NCBI RefSeq assembly: GCF_048060115.1
Contig: NZ_JBHMIM010000044.1
Coordinates: 4,003-68,002, forward strand
DNA from: Micromonospora_E sp048060115
GTDB taxonomy: Bacteria > Actinomycetota > Actinomycetes > Mycobacteriales > Micromonosporaceae
Direction: 5' to 3'
DNA: 64,000 nt
Of the stretch, positions 23,565 through 32,112 are shown piece by piece; within the stretch, counting starts at the first letter, position 1, and every line of letters starts with the position of its first letter. A program made the translations under genes and the position numbers. The notes below the pieces were generated by a model. The model ran no database searches and was not told where the DNA came from. It worked only from the letters and a program-made list of their open reading frames with translations.

Positions 23565-25991
23565 TTGCGAACCAGCCAGCAGCAGCCCGAGTCGGTACCC
23601 GGGCCGGACCTGCCACAACCCGTTCCGGGCCTGCACGATCTCGTGCTGGCGACCACCCCGGACGGGGACCTGGCCCACCCGGACTCCCCGGACGCTGCGC
23701 TCAGCGCCGAACAGGTGGCCGACCACGCGCGATCGTCGATCACCGGCGGCGGCCACCTCCGCCTGCTCGTCGACGACGGGGCCCGCCACGAGGCACTCCT
23801 GGGCCTGGTCGCCGAACAGCTCGGCTGCGACGTGCTGGTCGCACCCACCGGCTCGTCGGTCGACCTGTTCAGCGGACCCGACGGCGCGGTCGGCGAAGCC
23901 GTCCCGGTCGACCGGGCCAGCGGCGAGGTCGTCGACTGGGCCCTGGTGCAGCCGGCCGGGCTGGTAACCACACTGCCCGGCTGGTTCGACCTGGCGGGCG
24001 GGCGGGTGCTGTCCCGGACCGGGCTGGCGACCCTGCCGCTGCCCGAAGGAATCGAATTCGTCGCCGGTGAGGATTTCGTGACACGTCGGGCGGCGGCGGC
24101 CCGGCTCGGTAGCGGACACCCCGACCTGATCACCGTCGCCGTCACGACCGGCGGCGGCGGGTTCCGGCTGCCGGCGTACGGGGTCGACGACACGACGGTC
24201 CCGGCGGGCCACGGCGGCCGAGACCTCGCCGCCGCGCTGTCGCAGATCCAGCTGTACGGCGGCGACCTGCGTCTGTGGCTACGGTGGCCGGACGACCCGG
24301 CCGAACGCCACCAGATCGAGACCGAGATCGCGGCACTGGCCGAAACGACCGGGACCACCGTGTGGGCTCCCGCCGCCGGCGGCGAGGCGGTGCTGCTGCG
24401 GGGTTGCCGGGACCTCGGTGCCCGCGACCGCGCCGGGAATGTGACCCGTTGGCAGGAGTACCGGCCACCCTATGCCCGGGTGAAGCCGCGCTACACCACC
24501 GACCTCGACGGGCGGCTGGTGCCGGCCGCTGGTCCGGCGGCCGGCACCCTCGACCCGGTGACGGTGGTCAGCACCCGACGGCAGTCACCCGCGACGCTGC
24601 GATCCCGGTACGCCGGCCTCACCGCGCAACGGGGCTGCACGCTGATCGACCTGTCCCTGTTGGACGACGGCCGTCTCGCGTTGTGCTACGTCGACGGCAG
24701 CTGCCTCGCCGTGGACGGCGGCGTCCTGCGGGCGCTGCTGGTCAACCTCGGCTGGGCCGGGGAGGATCTACTGCTGCTCACCCCGGTGACGCGCGACGCC
24801 GCCGACGGGCTCAGCGCGCACCTGGCCGTCCTCGAAGCTGAACTCCGCGTCGAGATCTGGTCGCTGCCCCCGGGGGCGTCCTTGGTGGTACGGGACGGGC
24901 TGGCCCGCGCCGTCGACGGGCAGCGGCGGCCCGCCGCCTGGCTGCGGACGGGCCGACCGGGACCTGCGCAGGCCGGCAGCCGGTGGTACACCGACGACGG
25001 CTGTCTGCTGCCGGTCCGCCGGGATGCCGAGCGGCCGACCGCACCCGCCCCGGCACCGCTGCCGGCCGCTCCCGCCGCCACCGCACCGCCACCGCACCGG
25101 GTGTTGCCCGCGCCGAGCCCGCATCGGGTGGCCGTGTCCAGTCGGGTCGGCGTCACACCCGGCGTCTCCTGGGTGCCGGACAGGCCGCTGGCCAACACGG
25201 AGCCGGTCCGGCTGTGGCTGGCCTGCCCATGTCCGCCGGGCCGGGCGGCGGTCGAAGGAATTCCGACGGCGAGCCTGTTCCTGGTCGGCGATCTCGATGG
25301 CGCGCGGGTGGCCCGGTCCAACCCGGGTAGGTACCTGCTGTGCCTGCACGTCGGTGCCGGTAGCGCCATCGACTTGAGCCGGCTCGCTGAGGTGCCAGCC
25401 GAGGTGCGGCGTGGGCTCGGTGGCGGGGGCGACGAAACGGGCCGGTTCCTGCTACCGGCTGCCTGGCTCGACCAGGTCCGTCTGCTGGCCGGCTACCGGG
25501 TGGACGACCGCGGCCAGCCGCATGGGCAGGTGGAGCTGCCGGCAGAACCGGTGCTGTTGCGCTGCACCGGTGCTTCGCACGGCGTCGACGGGCTACCGGA
25601 CGAGGCCGTGCGCTGGCCGGGCGGCGGACGCGCCGGGCACGCCTGGGTGGTCCTGCCGGAGACACCGGGCGCGTTGGCGGGCGAGGTCCTCGAAGCCTGG
25701 CTGCAGCGTCCTGCGGTACAAACCGGTCATCGGCTGGCCCACGTGCGACTCGCCGCCGGCACGGCCATCGACGTATCGGCGAGCGCCGCCGTACTGGTCG
25801 GACTCGTCTCGGTCCGCAACCGCCTGCCCGAGCTGCTCGTGGCCGGAGTCGACCTGGTGCTGCCGCCCGCCGCGTACCACCAGGCCCGGGTGGACCAGAT
25901 CCGGTACGCCGACGGCGACCGGTGGCGCCACCGGGGCACCCGGCTGGTCGACCTGCCGCTGTCCGCCCTGTTCGAGTCGGATCCGTCCTGA
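23565..25991 (+). CDS. Unrecognised 808-residue ESX-locus protein
   Basis: Probable TTG start just after AGCGAGGA and 9 bases after the previous stop codon; no other start gives coupling. No signal peptide or membrane helix. Three diverged copies of an alpha/beta unit are visible near residues 64-108 (LRLLVDDGARHEALLGLVAE, GCDVLVAPTG), 235-285 (LRLWLRWPDDP, TGTTVWAPAAGG) and 401-449 (DLLLLTPVTRDA, RVEIWSLPPG). After a Pro/Ala linker the C-terminal half (from ~515) has a two-part domain with SLFLVGDL, GRYLLCLHVGAGSAIDL, and a second copy HRLAHVRLAAGTAIDV. No catalytic motif was recognised. It converges on the regulator genes with a 7-base gap. Coupling to the LysM-like membrane gene suggests a joint function. 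Confidence 0.7.
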   Translation: MRTSQQQPESVPGPDLPQPVPGLHDLVLATTPDGDLAHPDSPDAALSAEQVADHARSSITGGGHLRLLVDDGARHEALLGLVAEQLGCDVLVAPTGSSVDLFSGPDGAVGEAVPVDRASGEVVDWALVQPAGLVTTLPGWFDLAGGRVLSRTGLATLPLPEGIEFVAGEDFVTRRAAAARLGSGHPDLITVAVTTGGGGFRLPAYGVDDTTVPAGHGGRDLAAALSQIQLYGGDLRLWLRWPDDPAERHQIETEIAALAETTGTTVWAPAAGGEAVLLRGCRDLGARDRAGNVTRWQEYRPPYARVKPRYTTDLDGRLVPAAGPAAGTLDPVTVVSTRRQSPATLRSRYAGLTAQRGCTLIDLSLLDDGRLALCYVDGSCLAVDGGVLRALLVNLGWAGEDLLLLTPVTRDAADGLSAHLAVLEAELRVEIWSLPPGASLVVRDGLARAVDGQRRPAAWLRTGRPGPAQAGSRWYTDDGCLLPVRRDAERPTAPAPAPLPAAPAATAPPPHRVLPAPSPHRVAVSSRVGVTPGVSWVPDRPLANTEPVRLWLACPCPPGRAAVEGIPTASLFLVGDLDGARVARSNPGRYLLCLHVGAGSAIDLSRLAEVPAEVRRGLGGGGDETGRFLLPAAWLDQVRLLAGYRVDDRGQPHGQVELPAEPVLLRCTGASHGVDGLPDEAVRWPGGGRAGHAWVVLPETPGALAGEVLEAWLQRPAVQTGHRLAHVRLAAGTAIDVSASAAVLVGLVSVRNRLPELLVAGVDLVLPPAAYHQARVDQIRYADGDRWRHRGTRLVDLPLSALFESDPS

Positions 25992-25998
25992 CTGCCGC

Positions 25999-28788
25999 TC
26001 AGTCGACGCGGTAGTCACCGACCAGCACCGCCGCCGCCAGCTCCACCCGTGACTGGTATCCGGCCCGGGTGAACAGCCGCGAAAGCCGACCCTCCACACT
26101 CTTGGCGCTGCTCTGGGTGACCGCGGCGAGTTGCCGGTTGGACAGTCCCTCGGCGACCAACGCGGCGAGCAGTTGTTCGCCCTCGGCGAGAGTGTCGGCG
26201 CGGCCTGGCACCGCAACGCCGTGTTCGCGCATCGCCTGCCGGACCCGGGACCGGTGCAGAATCGCCCCAAGATCGTCGTACAGGTCGTACGCCTCGGCGA
26301 GCAGCTCCGGATGACGCCCGGTCCACCGGACCGCCCGTTCCAGGGCCCGGGCCAACTCATAGGGCCGGCCGAGGTCCCGGGCGAGTCCCACCACCTCGGC
26401 CGCCCGGGCAAGGTCATGGCCGGCGACGAGTCGCGCGCTGGCCGCCCACAGCCGCGCGGCGGCGCTACCCAGGGCGGCAGCGACCGCGGTGGCGGCTTCC
26501 GCCGCCGCAAGTGCGCCGGCCCGGTCACCGCCCAGCGCCGCCAGCTCAGCGGTGACCATCCACAGTTCGTCCGTGCCGATGAGCGCACCGGACCTGGCGG
26601 CGGCGGCGAGCGCGGCCTCGGCGATCCCGGCGGCTGCCTGGGCGTCCCCGAGAGTCAGCTCCACCTCGGCCGCCGCGCTGGCCGCCAGGTGCGTGAGCGG
26701 ACCGGCGAGGCCGCGCGAGGCCCGGAGCATCGCGCGGGCCCGCATCGGCCAACCTCGGCCGAGCAGCACCTCCGCACCGGCCCGGTGCACCAGCGCCGGA
26801 GCCGGCAGGCGGCCCGCCGCCAGGCCAGCGGCGACGCTGGCCTGGGCCGCGTCGAGCGCCGCGGTCCATCGCCCGCGCTGCCAGTCGGACAGACAACGCT
26901 CAGGTGCTGGCAGATCGGCCCAGTTCAGACCGGCCTCGACGAGAACCGCGTCGGCGGCGGCCGAGTCGCCGACGGCGACCGCGAGACGGTATCGACCGAG
27001 AGCGGCGGTCACCTGCCGGCGGCGGTCACCGGGCGCAGTTGTCGACGCCGACAGGCCCGAATCCGCAGGCGCGTAGAGCGACCGCAGGTCATCCGGTGCG
27101 CGCCACGTGCCGGCCCGGCCGGTCGCCACCGCGACCTGGGCGGTGATCATGTCAGTCAGTGGATCCGGCGAGCCGAGGAGGTCGACGGGCGACATCACCG
27201 GCGTCGCGCCCGGGTCGGACCCAGGATCGGAGTCGGGCGCAGCAGCGCCTGCAAGCAGATCGGCCGCCTCGGCCCAGCGGTCCAGCAGGCCCAGGGCGGC
27301 GGCCCGGGTCGCCGTGGAAGGCCGCGGACTCCCCGGACGCCAAGGCTCGCCGGCCGCGACGGCCTGCGCTGTCCCGGCGTCGTCGACCCCGGCGACGCGG
27401 ACCAGTTCGAGCAGCTCCGCTTCCTGGCGGGCCGCCGGGGACAGCCAGCCGATCTCCTCGCCGAGCAGCCGGGTCAACGGCGGTCGGGCCGCCGCGCCAC
27501 GGCCGGCGTGCAGGGCCGCGGCGGCCTCGGCGAGCAGTGCCTCGACCCGGTCCTGCGGCGCCGCACTGAGTTCGGCGGCCGCCGCCCACCAACGGGCAGC
27601 CGACGTCGGGCGGGCGGCCTCCGCGACCTGCGCGCATTCCCGTAGCAGGGCCGTCGCCCGGTGCGGGTCGACCAGACGCCCGGCGATGGCGGTCTGGTCG
27701 GGCAGGAAGCCGGGTTCGGCGCAGGACGCCGCACCGGACCAGATCGCCTCGACCGCCACCTGAGCCAACCGTCGCCGTTCGTACGGCCCGAGGCACGCGG
27801 TGAGGGCCACCGCCACCGCCGGCACCGTGATCCGCCACCCGCGCCGGCACTCGTTCGCGACACCCGCTGCCCGTAGCGCCGCCAGATCGTCGTCCACCTC
27901 GGCCGACGCACGGCCGGTCGCCCGGGCGGCCAGCGCCGGTACGGCCGAGCCCAGCGGCTGTAGCACCGCCACCGCCCGGGCGGTGGCGAAGGCACCGACG
28001 GTGAGCTGGCGTACCGGGTCCAGCAGCGGGTCATCGGCGGGTATCCCCGGGGTGGCCGCCGGGTCGATCAGATAGGCCCGCCGGTCCAGCACCCGGACGG
28101 CCGGCGATCCCTGGTAGCCCCGCGCCGCGGCGAGCAGCGCGGCTGGCCGACCACGGCTGAGTCGGCGCAGCTCGCCGCGAAGCGCGCCGTACGGTGTCGC
28201 GTTCAGGATCTCCGCCGCCAGCGTGTCCGCCTCAACCGGGGTCACCGGGCGGACCGCGACGATCCGCACCAGTCCTGCCGCCCGCAGCCGGTGGAACGCG
28301 GCCGGCACACCGTCGGCGAGGTCGGCACCGGATCCGGACCGTAGCGCCGCCACGCAGCGCACCTGATTCTCGTCCGAACCATGCAGTGCGGCAAGCAGGG
28401 TGGTGGCCGAGTGCGGGTCGACCCACTGGGCGTCGTCGATGAAGACGGTCAGCCCACGGTGGCGGCGCAACGCCCGGGAGAGTGTCGCCGTCGACGGCTC
28501 CACGGTGCCCCGACCCCGGCCCGCGGCGAGACGGGCGGGCAGCGGCGCGAGGTTGGCGAGCACCCGCCCGGCCAGGTGCCAGGGCTCGTCGCGGTCCTCA
28601 GCGGCCAACCGCACCTCCAGGACCGGCCCACCGGCCGCCTCGGCCGCCTGCCGCAGCGCGCGCAGCGCACGCGTACGCCCGATCCCGGGTGGACCGACGA
28701 GTAGGGTGAGCGGTGCGGTACCAGGCCCTTCCGGACCGGCAGGTCCGGGTGGCGGGGCAGCGACGGCCGGTGCCACAGTTGCCATCAT
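25999..28788 (-). CDS. Large LuxR-type (LAL) transcriptional regulator 1
   Basis: 929 residues. An N-terminal ATPase (STAND-like) with Walker A GPPGIGRT (residues 32-39; Arg38 where Lys is usual) and Walker B VFIDDAQW, a long Ala/Leu-rich helical (TPR-like) middle, and a C-terminal LuxR helix-turn-helix (LSNRQLAAVTQSSAKSVEGR, last ~60 residues). LAL proteins are large cytosolic activators that couple a ligand or nucleotide state to DNA binding. It starts 18 bases after the sister regulator ends. With that gene and the small gene at 31534 it forms an operon downstream of the giant toxin gene. Its targets are unknown, but the position suggests control of the toxin. Confidence 0.9.
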   Translation of the reverse strand: MMATVAPAVAAPPPGPAGPEGPGTAPLTLLVGPPGIGRTRALRALRQAAEAAGGPVLEVRLAAEDRDEPWHLAGRVLANLAPLPARLAAGRGRGTVEPSTATLSRALRRHRGLTVFIDDAQWVDPHSATTLLAALHGSDENQVRCVAALRSGSGADLADGVPAAFHRLRAAGLVRIVAVRPVTPVEADTLAAEILNATPYGALRGELRRLSRGRPAALLAAARGYQGSPAVRVLDRRAYLIDPAATPGIPADDPLLDPVRQLTVGAFATARAVAVLQPLGSAVPALAARATGRASAEVDDDLAALRAAGVANECRRGWRITVPAVAVALTACLGPYERRRLAQVAVEAIWSGAASCAEPGFLPDQTAIAGRLVDPHRATALLRECAQVAEAARPTSAARWWAAAAELSAAPQDRVEALLAEAAAALHAGRGAAARPPLTRLLGEEIGWLSPAARQEAELLELVRVAGVDDAGTAQAVAAGEPWRPGSPRPSTATRAAALGLLDRWAEAADLLAGAAAPDSDPGSDPGATPVMSPVDLLGSPDPLTDMITAQVAVATGRAGTWRAPDDLRSLYAPADSGLSASTTAPGDRRRQVTAALGRYRLAVAVGDSAAADAVLVEAGLNWADLPAPERCLSDWQRGRWTAALDAAQASVAAGLAAGRLPAPALVHRAGAEVLLGRGWPMRARAMLRASRGLAGPLTHLAASAAAEVELTLGDAQAAAGIAEAALAAAARSGALIGTDELWMVTAELAALGGDRAGALAAAEAATAVAAALGSAAARLWAASARLVAGHDLARAAEVVGLARDLGRPYELARALERAVRWTGRHPELLAEAYDLYDDLGAILHRSRVRQAMREHGVAVPGRADTLAEGEQLLAALVAEGLSNRQLAAVTQSSAKSVEGRLSRLFTRAGYQSRVELAAAVLVGDYRVD

Positions 28789-28806
28789 CGGGCGTCTCCC
28801 GTCGGT

Positions 28807-31533
28807 TCAGGACGCGAGGTCCAGGTTGTCGGAGGTGATACTCGCCGCCGCCAGTTCGACCCGGGACCGGCAGCCGGTCCGGGCGAACAGCCGGGTCAGA
28901 TAGTTCTCGACGGTCTTCTCACTCATCCGGATCGCAACTGCGATCTGCCGGTTGGTGCGTCCGCTTCGGATCAGCTCGATGATCTGCGTCTCGACCGGGC
29001 TCAACGCCGTCCGTGGCGCACGGCCCCGGGGGCGGCGTACGCCACGGGAACGCATCGCGTCGGCGGCTGCGGCGCGCAGCCCTGGCGCACCGATCTCCTC
29101 GGCCGTGTCCAGCGCGTCGACCAGCCACTGCAGCGGATCCCCGACCACCCGGCCGAGGTCGAGAGCGGCGTAGCCAAGCCCGACGCGGTCGCCCCGGGTC
29201 CGGATCAGGTCGGTCGCCTCGGCGGCGGCGGACGGGTCCGCCGTCGTCAACGCCCGCAACATGAGTGCGGTGCCCCGATCGAGTGCGGTGCCCCGATCGA
29301 CGACGCTGCCGGTGGCGGTCCGCCGGTCCACCAGGCCTCCGAGGTCCGCCCCGACCAGCCCGGCGATCTCGGCCCCCCGCCCGGCCAAGCCGAATCGGGC
29401 GGCGATCCCAGCGGCTCGGACGAGCAGCCGGTCGAGACCAATCCGGCTACCGTACCCAAGTTGCCGGCTGCAGGCCCGGTAGGCCGCGTCGAGCTGCCGG
29501 TCCGCCTCGGCCGCGGTGCCTGGCTCGCCGGCCGGGCCGTTCGCCACCCACCAGCGCAGCGCCGCGTACGGTGGCTCGTCGGGGACCGACGCCAGCCAGG
29601 CCGCCGCCTCCTCGGATCGGCCCTGCAGCGCCAGCGACTCGGCGGCCCAGAGCCGGGCCAGCCGGCGCGGCACGGGCGCCTGGCCACCGGTCAGCCCGAC
29701 CTGCCTGGCCGCGGAGACGACACCGGGCAGGTCGCCCCGGGCCCGGTTGACCAGCATGCGGTGGTACGCGGCGAGCGGTCCGTCGCTCGGCACCCGGTAC
29801 CGCTCGACGCCCAGCACCAGTTGGAACACCTGGGCCAGGTCGCCCGCCGCGCCTGCGACGAGCAGCTGGTCGCCATCGGGCAACCGTTCGGTGTCGCCAT
29901 GCTCGGCTACCGAAATGTCGCCGGTGCCGCACGCCCAGCCGGCATACGCGAACTCGGCGTCGGTGACCAGCGGCGGGGTACTGCTCCCGGCCGCGGTGCC
30001 CTTCGATCTGCTCGCCGGCATGTTGGCGGTGGTGGGCGTCGCGGTGAGCCACCGGTCCACCATGGCCGGGATCGCCCAGCCGGCCGGGGGATGGCGCAGA
30101 ACCCCGGCGACCGGTACGCCGGTGTGGAGGGCGGCGAGCGCCCCGGCCGCCGCGAGGCCGGCGTGGTCAGCGGCCGGCACCACCCGCACCACCTCGCCGA
30201 GACGGGCGAACTGGCCGGTGCGGACCAGCAGCCGCAACAGCCGGGCGAGGATGTCCGCACCGGCCGGTCCGCCACCGCTGTGCCGCAGCGCGGCGCCCAG
30301 CCAGTCGGCGGCCCGGTCCGGCTCCCGCTGCATCGCCTCGGTCGCCGTGGCGACCAGCGCGGACGCGGTCCGGCGATCGGTTGGCAGGGTACCGCCGGCC
30401 GACGTGACATGGTCGGCGAGAACCGCACGGTCCGCCGGCAGGCCGGAACCGGACCGGCGGAGCATCGCCGCCGCGTACGCCCGATGCAGCCGGGTCACCG
30501 GCCCGGTGCCGGCGTCCGCGACCAGCCTGGCGGCCAACGCCGGACAGCTCGGACTGATCACGTCGCCCGGCTCGACCAGCAGCACCCCGTCGTCGACCAG
30601 CCCGTCGAGGATCCAGCCGGCGTCGTCGACCCGGCCGAGTGTCGCGTCGGCGAACAGTGGCAGGTCGCCGACGTGAAACCGGGTGACGGCGGCCATCGTG
30701 GCCAGGCGTACGGCCGTCACGCCGCGCCGCCGCGCCGCCGCCATCAGTGGGTGTTCGGCAGCCAGGCGAATCGGTACCTGCGGATCCAGCAGGCACAGGT
30801 GGCCGCCGGCGACGACAAGCCGCCCGGCGCGGACCAGTTCCGTGGTGGTCTGGAGCACCGTCGCGGGGTTGCCTACCAGCGGGCCGAGGGCGGCACCGAG
30901 CAACGGCAGCACGGCTTCGTCGACCGGTACGCCGTGCCGGCGGGTGAGCATCTCCCGTACCGATGCGGTGTCCAGTGGGGTCAGTTCGGTGACGACGTCA
31001 GCGACAGCGGCGAGGCGACCGGTGGCGGCCCGGCTGGCCGCCACCACCAGGCAGTTGTCGCGCACGGCGGCGGCCAGCGCCGAGATGAGCCAGGGGGCGT
31101 CGTCGGCGTCGTCGGCGATCAGCACGGTCGGCGTCGTCCGACCGATCAGCCCGAACGCGGCGGCGGTCTCCTGGGCGAGTACGGCCAGTCGGCCGGGCGC
31201 GGGTGATTCCGCATCCGCACAGAGCGCGCCGATGGCACTCATCGGCCCGGCCAGCAAGGGGTTGGCCAGTTGACCGTACTGGTCACGCAGCACGTCCAGC
31301 AGCACGGCGTAACCGTCGACCGCGCCGCAGCGGGCCGGTGGCTGCGGCACCCGCAGTACGGCGGCACCGGCGGCCAGCCAGGCGTCGCTGGCCGCGTTCA
31401 ACAAGGCGGTCCGGCCGCTGCCCGCCGCCCCGGTCACCAGCGCGAACCGGCCGCCGACCGATGCCCGTCGAAATGCTTCGTCAAGGGCACCGAGCTGCGT
31501 CTGCCGGTCCGCCACCACCTGCTTGCGCTGCAT
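28807..31533 (-). CDS. Large LuxR-type (LAL) transcriptional regulator 2
   Basis: 908 residues with the same plan as its neighbour: Walker A GAAGSGRT (residues 35-42, again Arg for Lys), VLIADDADDAPW in the Walker B position, helical middle, and LuxR domain at the end (LSPVETQIIELIRSGRTNRQ, SEKTVENYLTRLF). The C-terminal region is more canonical than in regulator 1. A duplicated hexapeptide DRGTAL comes from an 18-bp tandem repeat (29263-29298). The ATG follows the TAG of the small upstream gene with no gap (TAGATG), so translation is coupled. The pair are tandem paralogues that may form hetero-oligomers. Confidence 0.92.
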   Translation of the reverse strand: MQRKQVVADRQTQLGALDEAFRRASVGGRFALVTGAAGSGRTALLNAASDAWLAAGAAVLRVPQPPARCGAVDGYAVLLDVLRDQYGQLANPLLAGPMSAIGALCADAESPAPGRLAVLAQETAAAFGLIGRTTPTVLIADDADDAPWLISALAAAVRDNCLVVAASRAATGRLAAVADVVTELTPLDTASVREMLTRRHGVPVDEAVLPLLGAALGPLVGNPATVLQTTTELVRAGRLVVAGGHLCLLDPQVPIRLAAEHPLMAAARRRGVTAVRLATMAAVTRFHVGDLPLFADATLGRVDDAGWILDGLVDDGVLLVEPGDVISPSCPALAARLVADAGTGPVTRLHRAYAAAMLRRSGSGLPADRAVLADHVTSAGGTLPTDRRTASALVATATEAMQREPDRAADWLGAALRHSGGGPAGADILARLLRLLVRTGQFARLGEVVRVVPAADHAGLAAAGALAALHTGVPVAGVLRHPPAGWAIPAMVDRWLTATPTTANMPASRSKGTAAGSSTPPLVTDAEFAYAGWACGTGDISVAEHGDTERLPDGDQLLVAGAAGDLAQVFQLVLGVERYRVPSDGPLAAYHRMLVNRARGDLPGVVSAARQVGLTGGQAPVPRRLARLWAAESLALQGRSEEAAAWLASVPDEPPYAALRWWVANGPAGEPGTAAEADRQLDAAYRACSRQLGYGSRIGLDRLLVRAAGIAARFGLAGRGAEIAGLVGADLGGLVDRRTATGSVVDRGTALDRGTALMLRALTTADPSAAAEATDLIRTRGDRVGLGYAALDLGRVVGDPLQWLVDALDTAEEIGAPGLRAAAADAMRSRGVRRPRGRAPRTALSPVETQIIELIRSGRTNRQIAVAIRMSEKTVENYLTRLFARTGCRSRVELAAASITSDNLDLAS
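29263..29298. repeat. Tandem 18-bp repeat x2
   Basis: Two exact adjacent copies of an 18-base unit (29263-29280, 29281-29298) add six residues (DRGTAL) to regulator 2 in frame. Confidence 0.85.
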
Positions 31534-32040
31534 CTAGGCCCTCCCGGCGGGCCGCGCGGCGTCCGACCGGCTGGGACTGGCACCGGCTGCCCCGTCATCC
31601 CGGATCATCAGGAGGATCTCACCGGCCGTGGCCAACGATCGGAGGTATCCGTCGTCGTCGACGGTCTCCAACCAGACGGTCCGGCCGGCGACTCGCTCCG
31701 GTCTCGGCCGATCGGCGAAATGGGCATCGACGAGGATCAGCGGAACCTCCGGCGACCATGAGGCGGGCACCCGCGTCGGCACTGGCTCGTGGAGAAAGTC
31801 CTGTTGCTCCTGCGATGTCAGACCGCTAGGGCCGTATGCGGCGAGCACCCGCTGCTGCAGCCGGCTGCGGATCTGTCCGGCATGCGCGATCCGGGCCCGA
31901 TGCCGCAGCTCCGCGGGGATTTTCAGGTAGCCGTCGATCAGGACGTCGAGTAGCAGCTCCGGTTCGTCCGCGACGACGTGGCACCCGCCGGTGGCGTACA
32001 CCATCCGGTAGCGCCGTTGCCAGTTGTCCCGCTCGACCAC
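31534..32040 (-). CDS. Unrecognised 168-residue protein, candidate immunity factor
   Basis: GTG start with a strong ribosome site (GGAGGTGA, 6 bases before), 72 bases after the stop codon of the giant toxin-like gene. The N-terminal half is helical and basic (NWQRRYRMVY, LRHRARIAHAGQIRSRLQQR) and the C-terminal half has strands (PLILVDAHFAD, RTVWLETVDDD). No signal peptide or membrane helix, so it acts in the cytosol. In polymorphic toxin systems the gene directly after the toxin usually encodes the immunity protein, which fits its position. However, its stop codon abuts the start of LuxR regulator 2, so it could instead be a regulator partner. I do not recognise the family. Confidence 0.6.
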   Translation of the reverse strand: MVERDNWQRRYRMVYATGGCHVVADEPELLLDVLIDGYLKIPAELRHRARIAHAGQIRSRLQQRVLAAYGPSGLTSQEQQDFLHEPVPTRVPASWSPEVPLILVDAHFADRPRPERVAGRTVWLETVDDDGYLRSLATAGEILLMIRDDGAAGASPSRSDAARPAGRA

Positions 32041-32112
32041 GGGTGCTCACCTCCGCGCGGCCGGTCCGGGTCGCTGGCCACGCCTCTGGAACGAGATTCA
32101 GGGGCGATCCGT

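Noticed and set aside
22923..24212. 429-codon minus-strand open frame across two plus-strand genes
   Set aside because: Spans the junction of two well-supported plus-strand genes and shows shadow-like composition.
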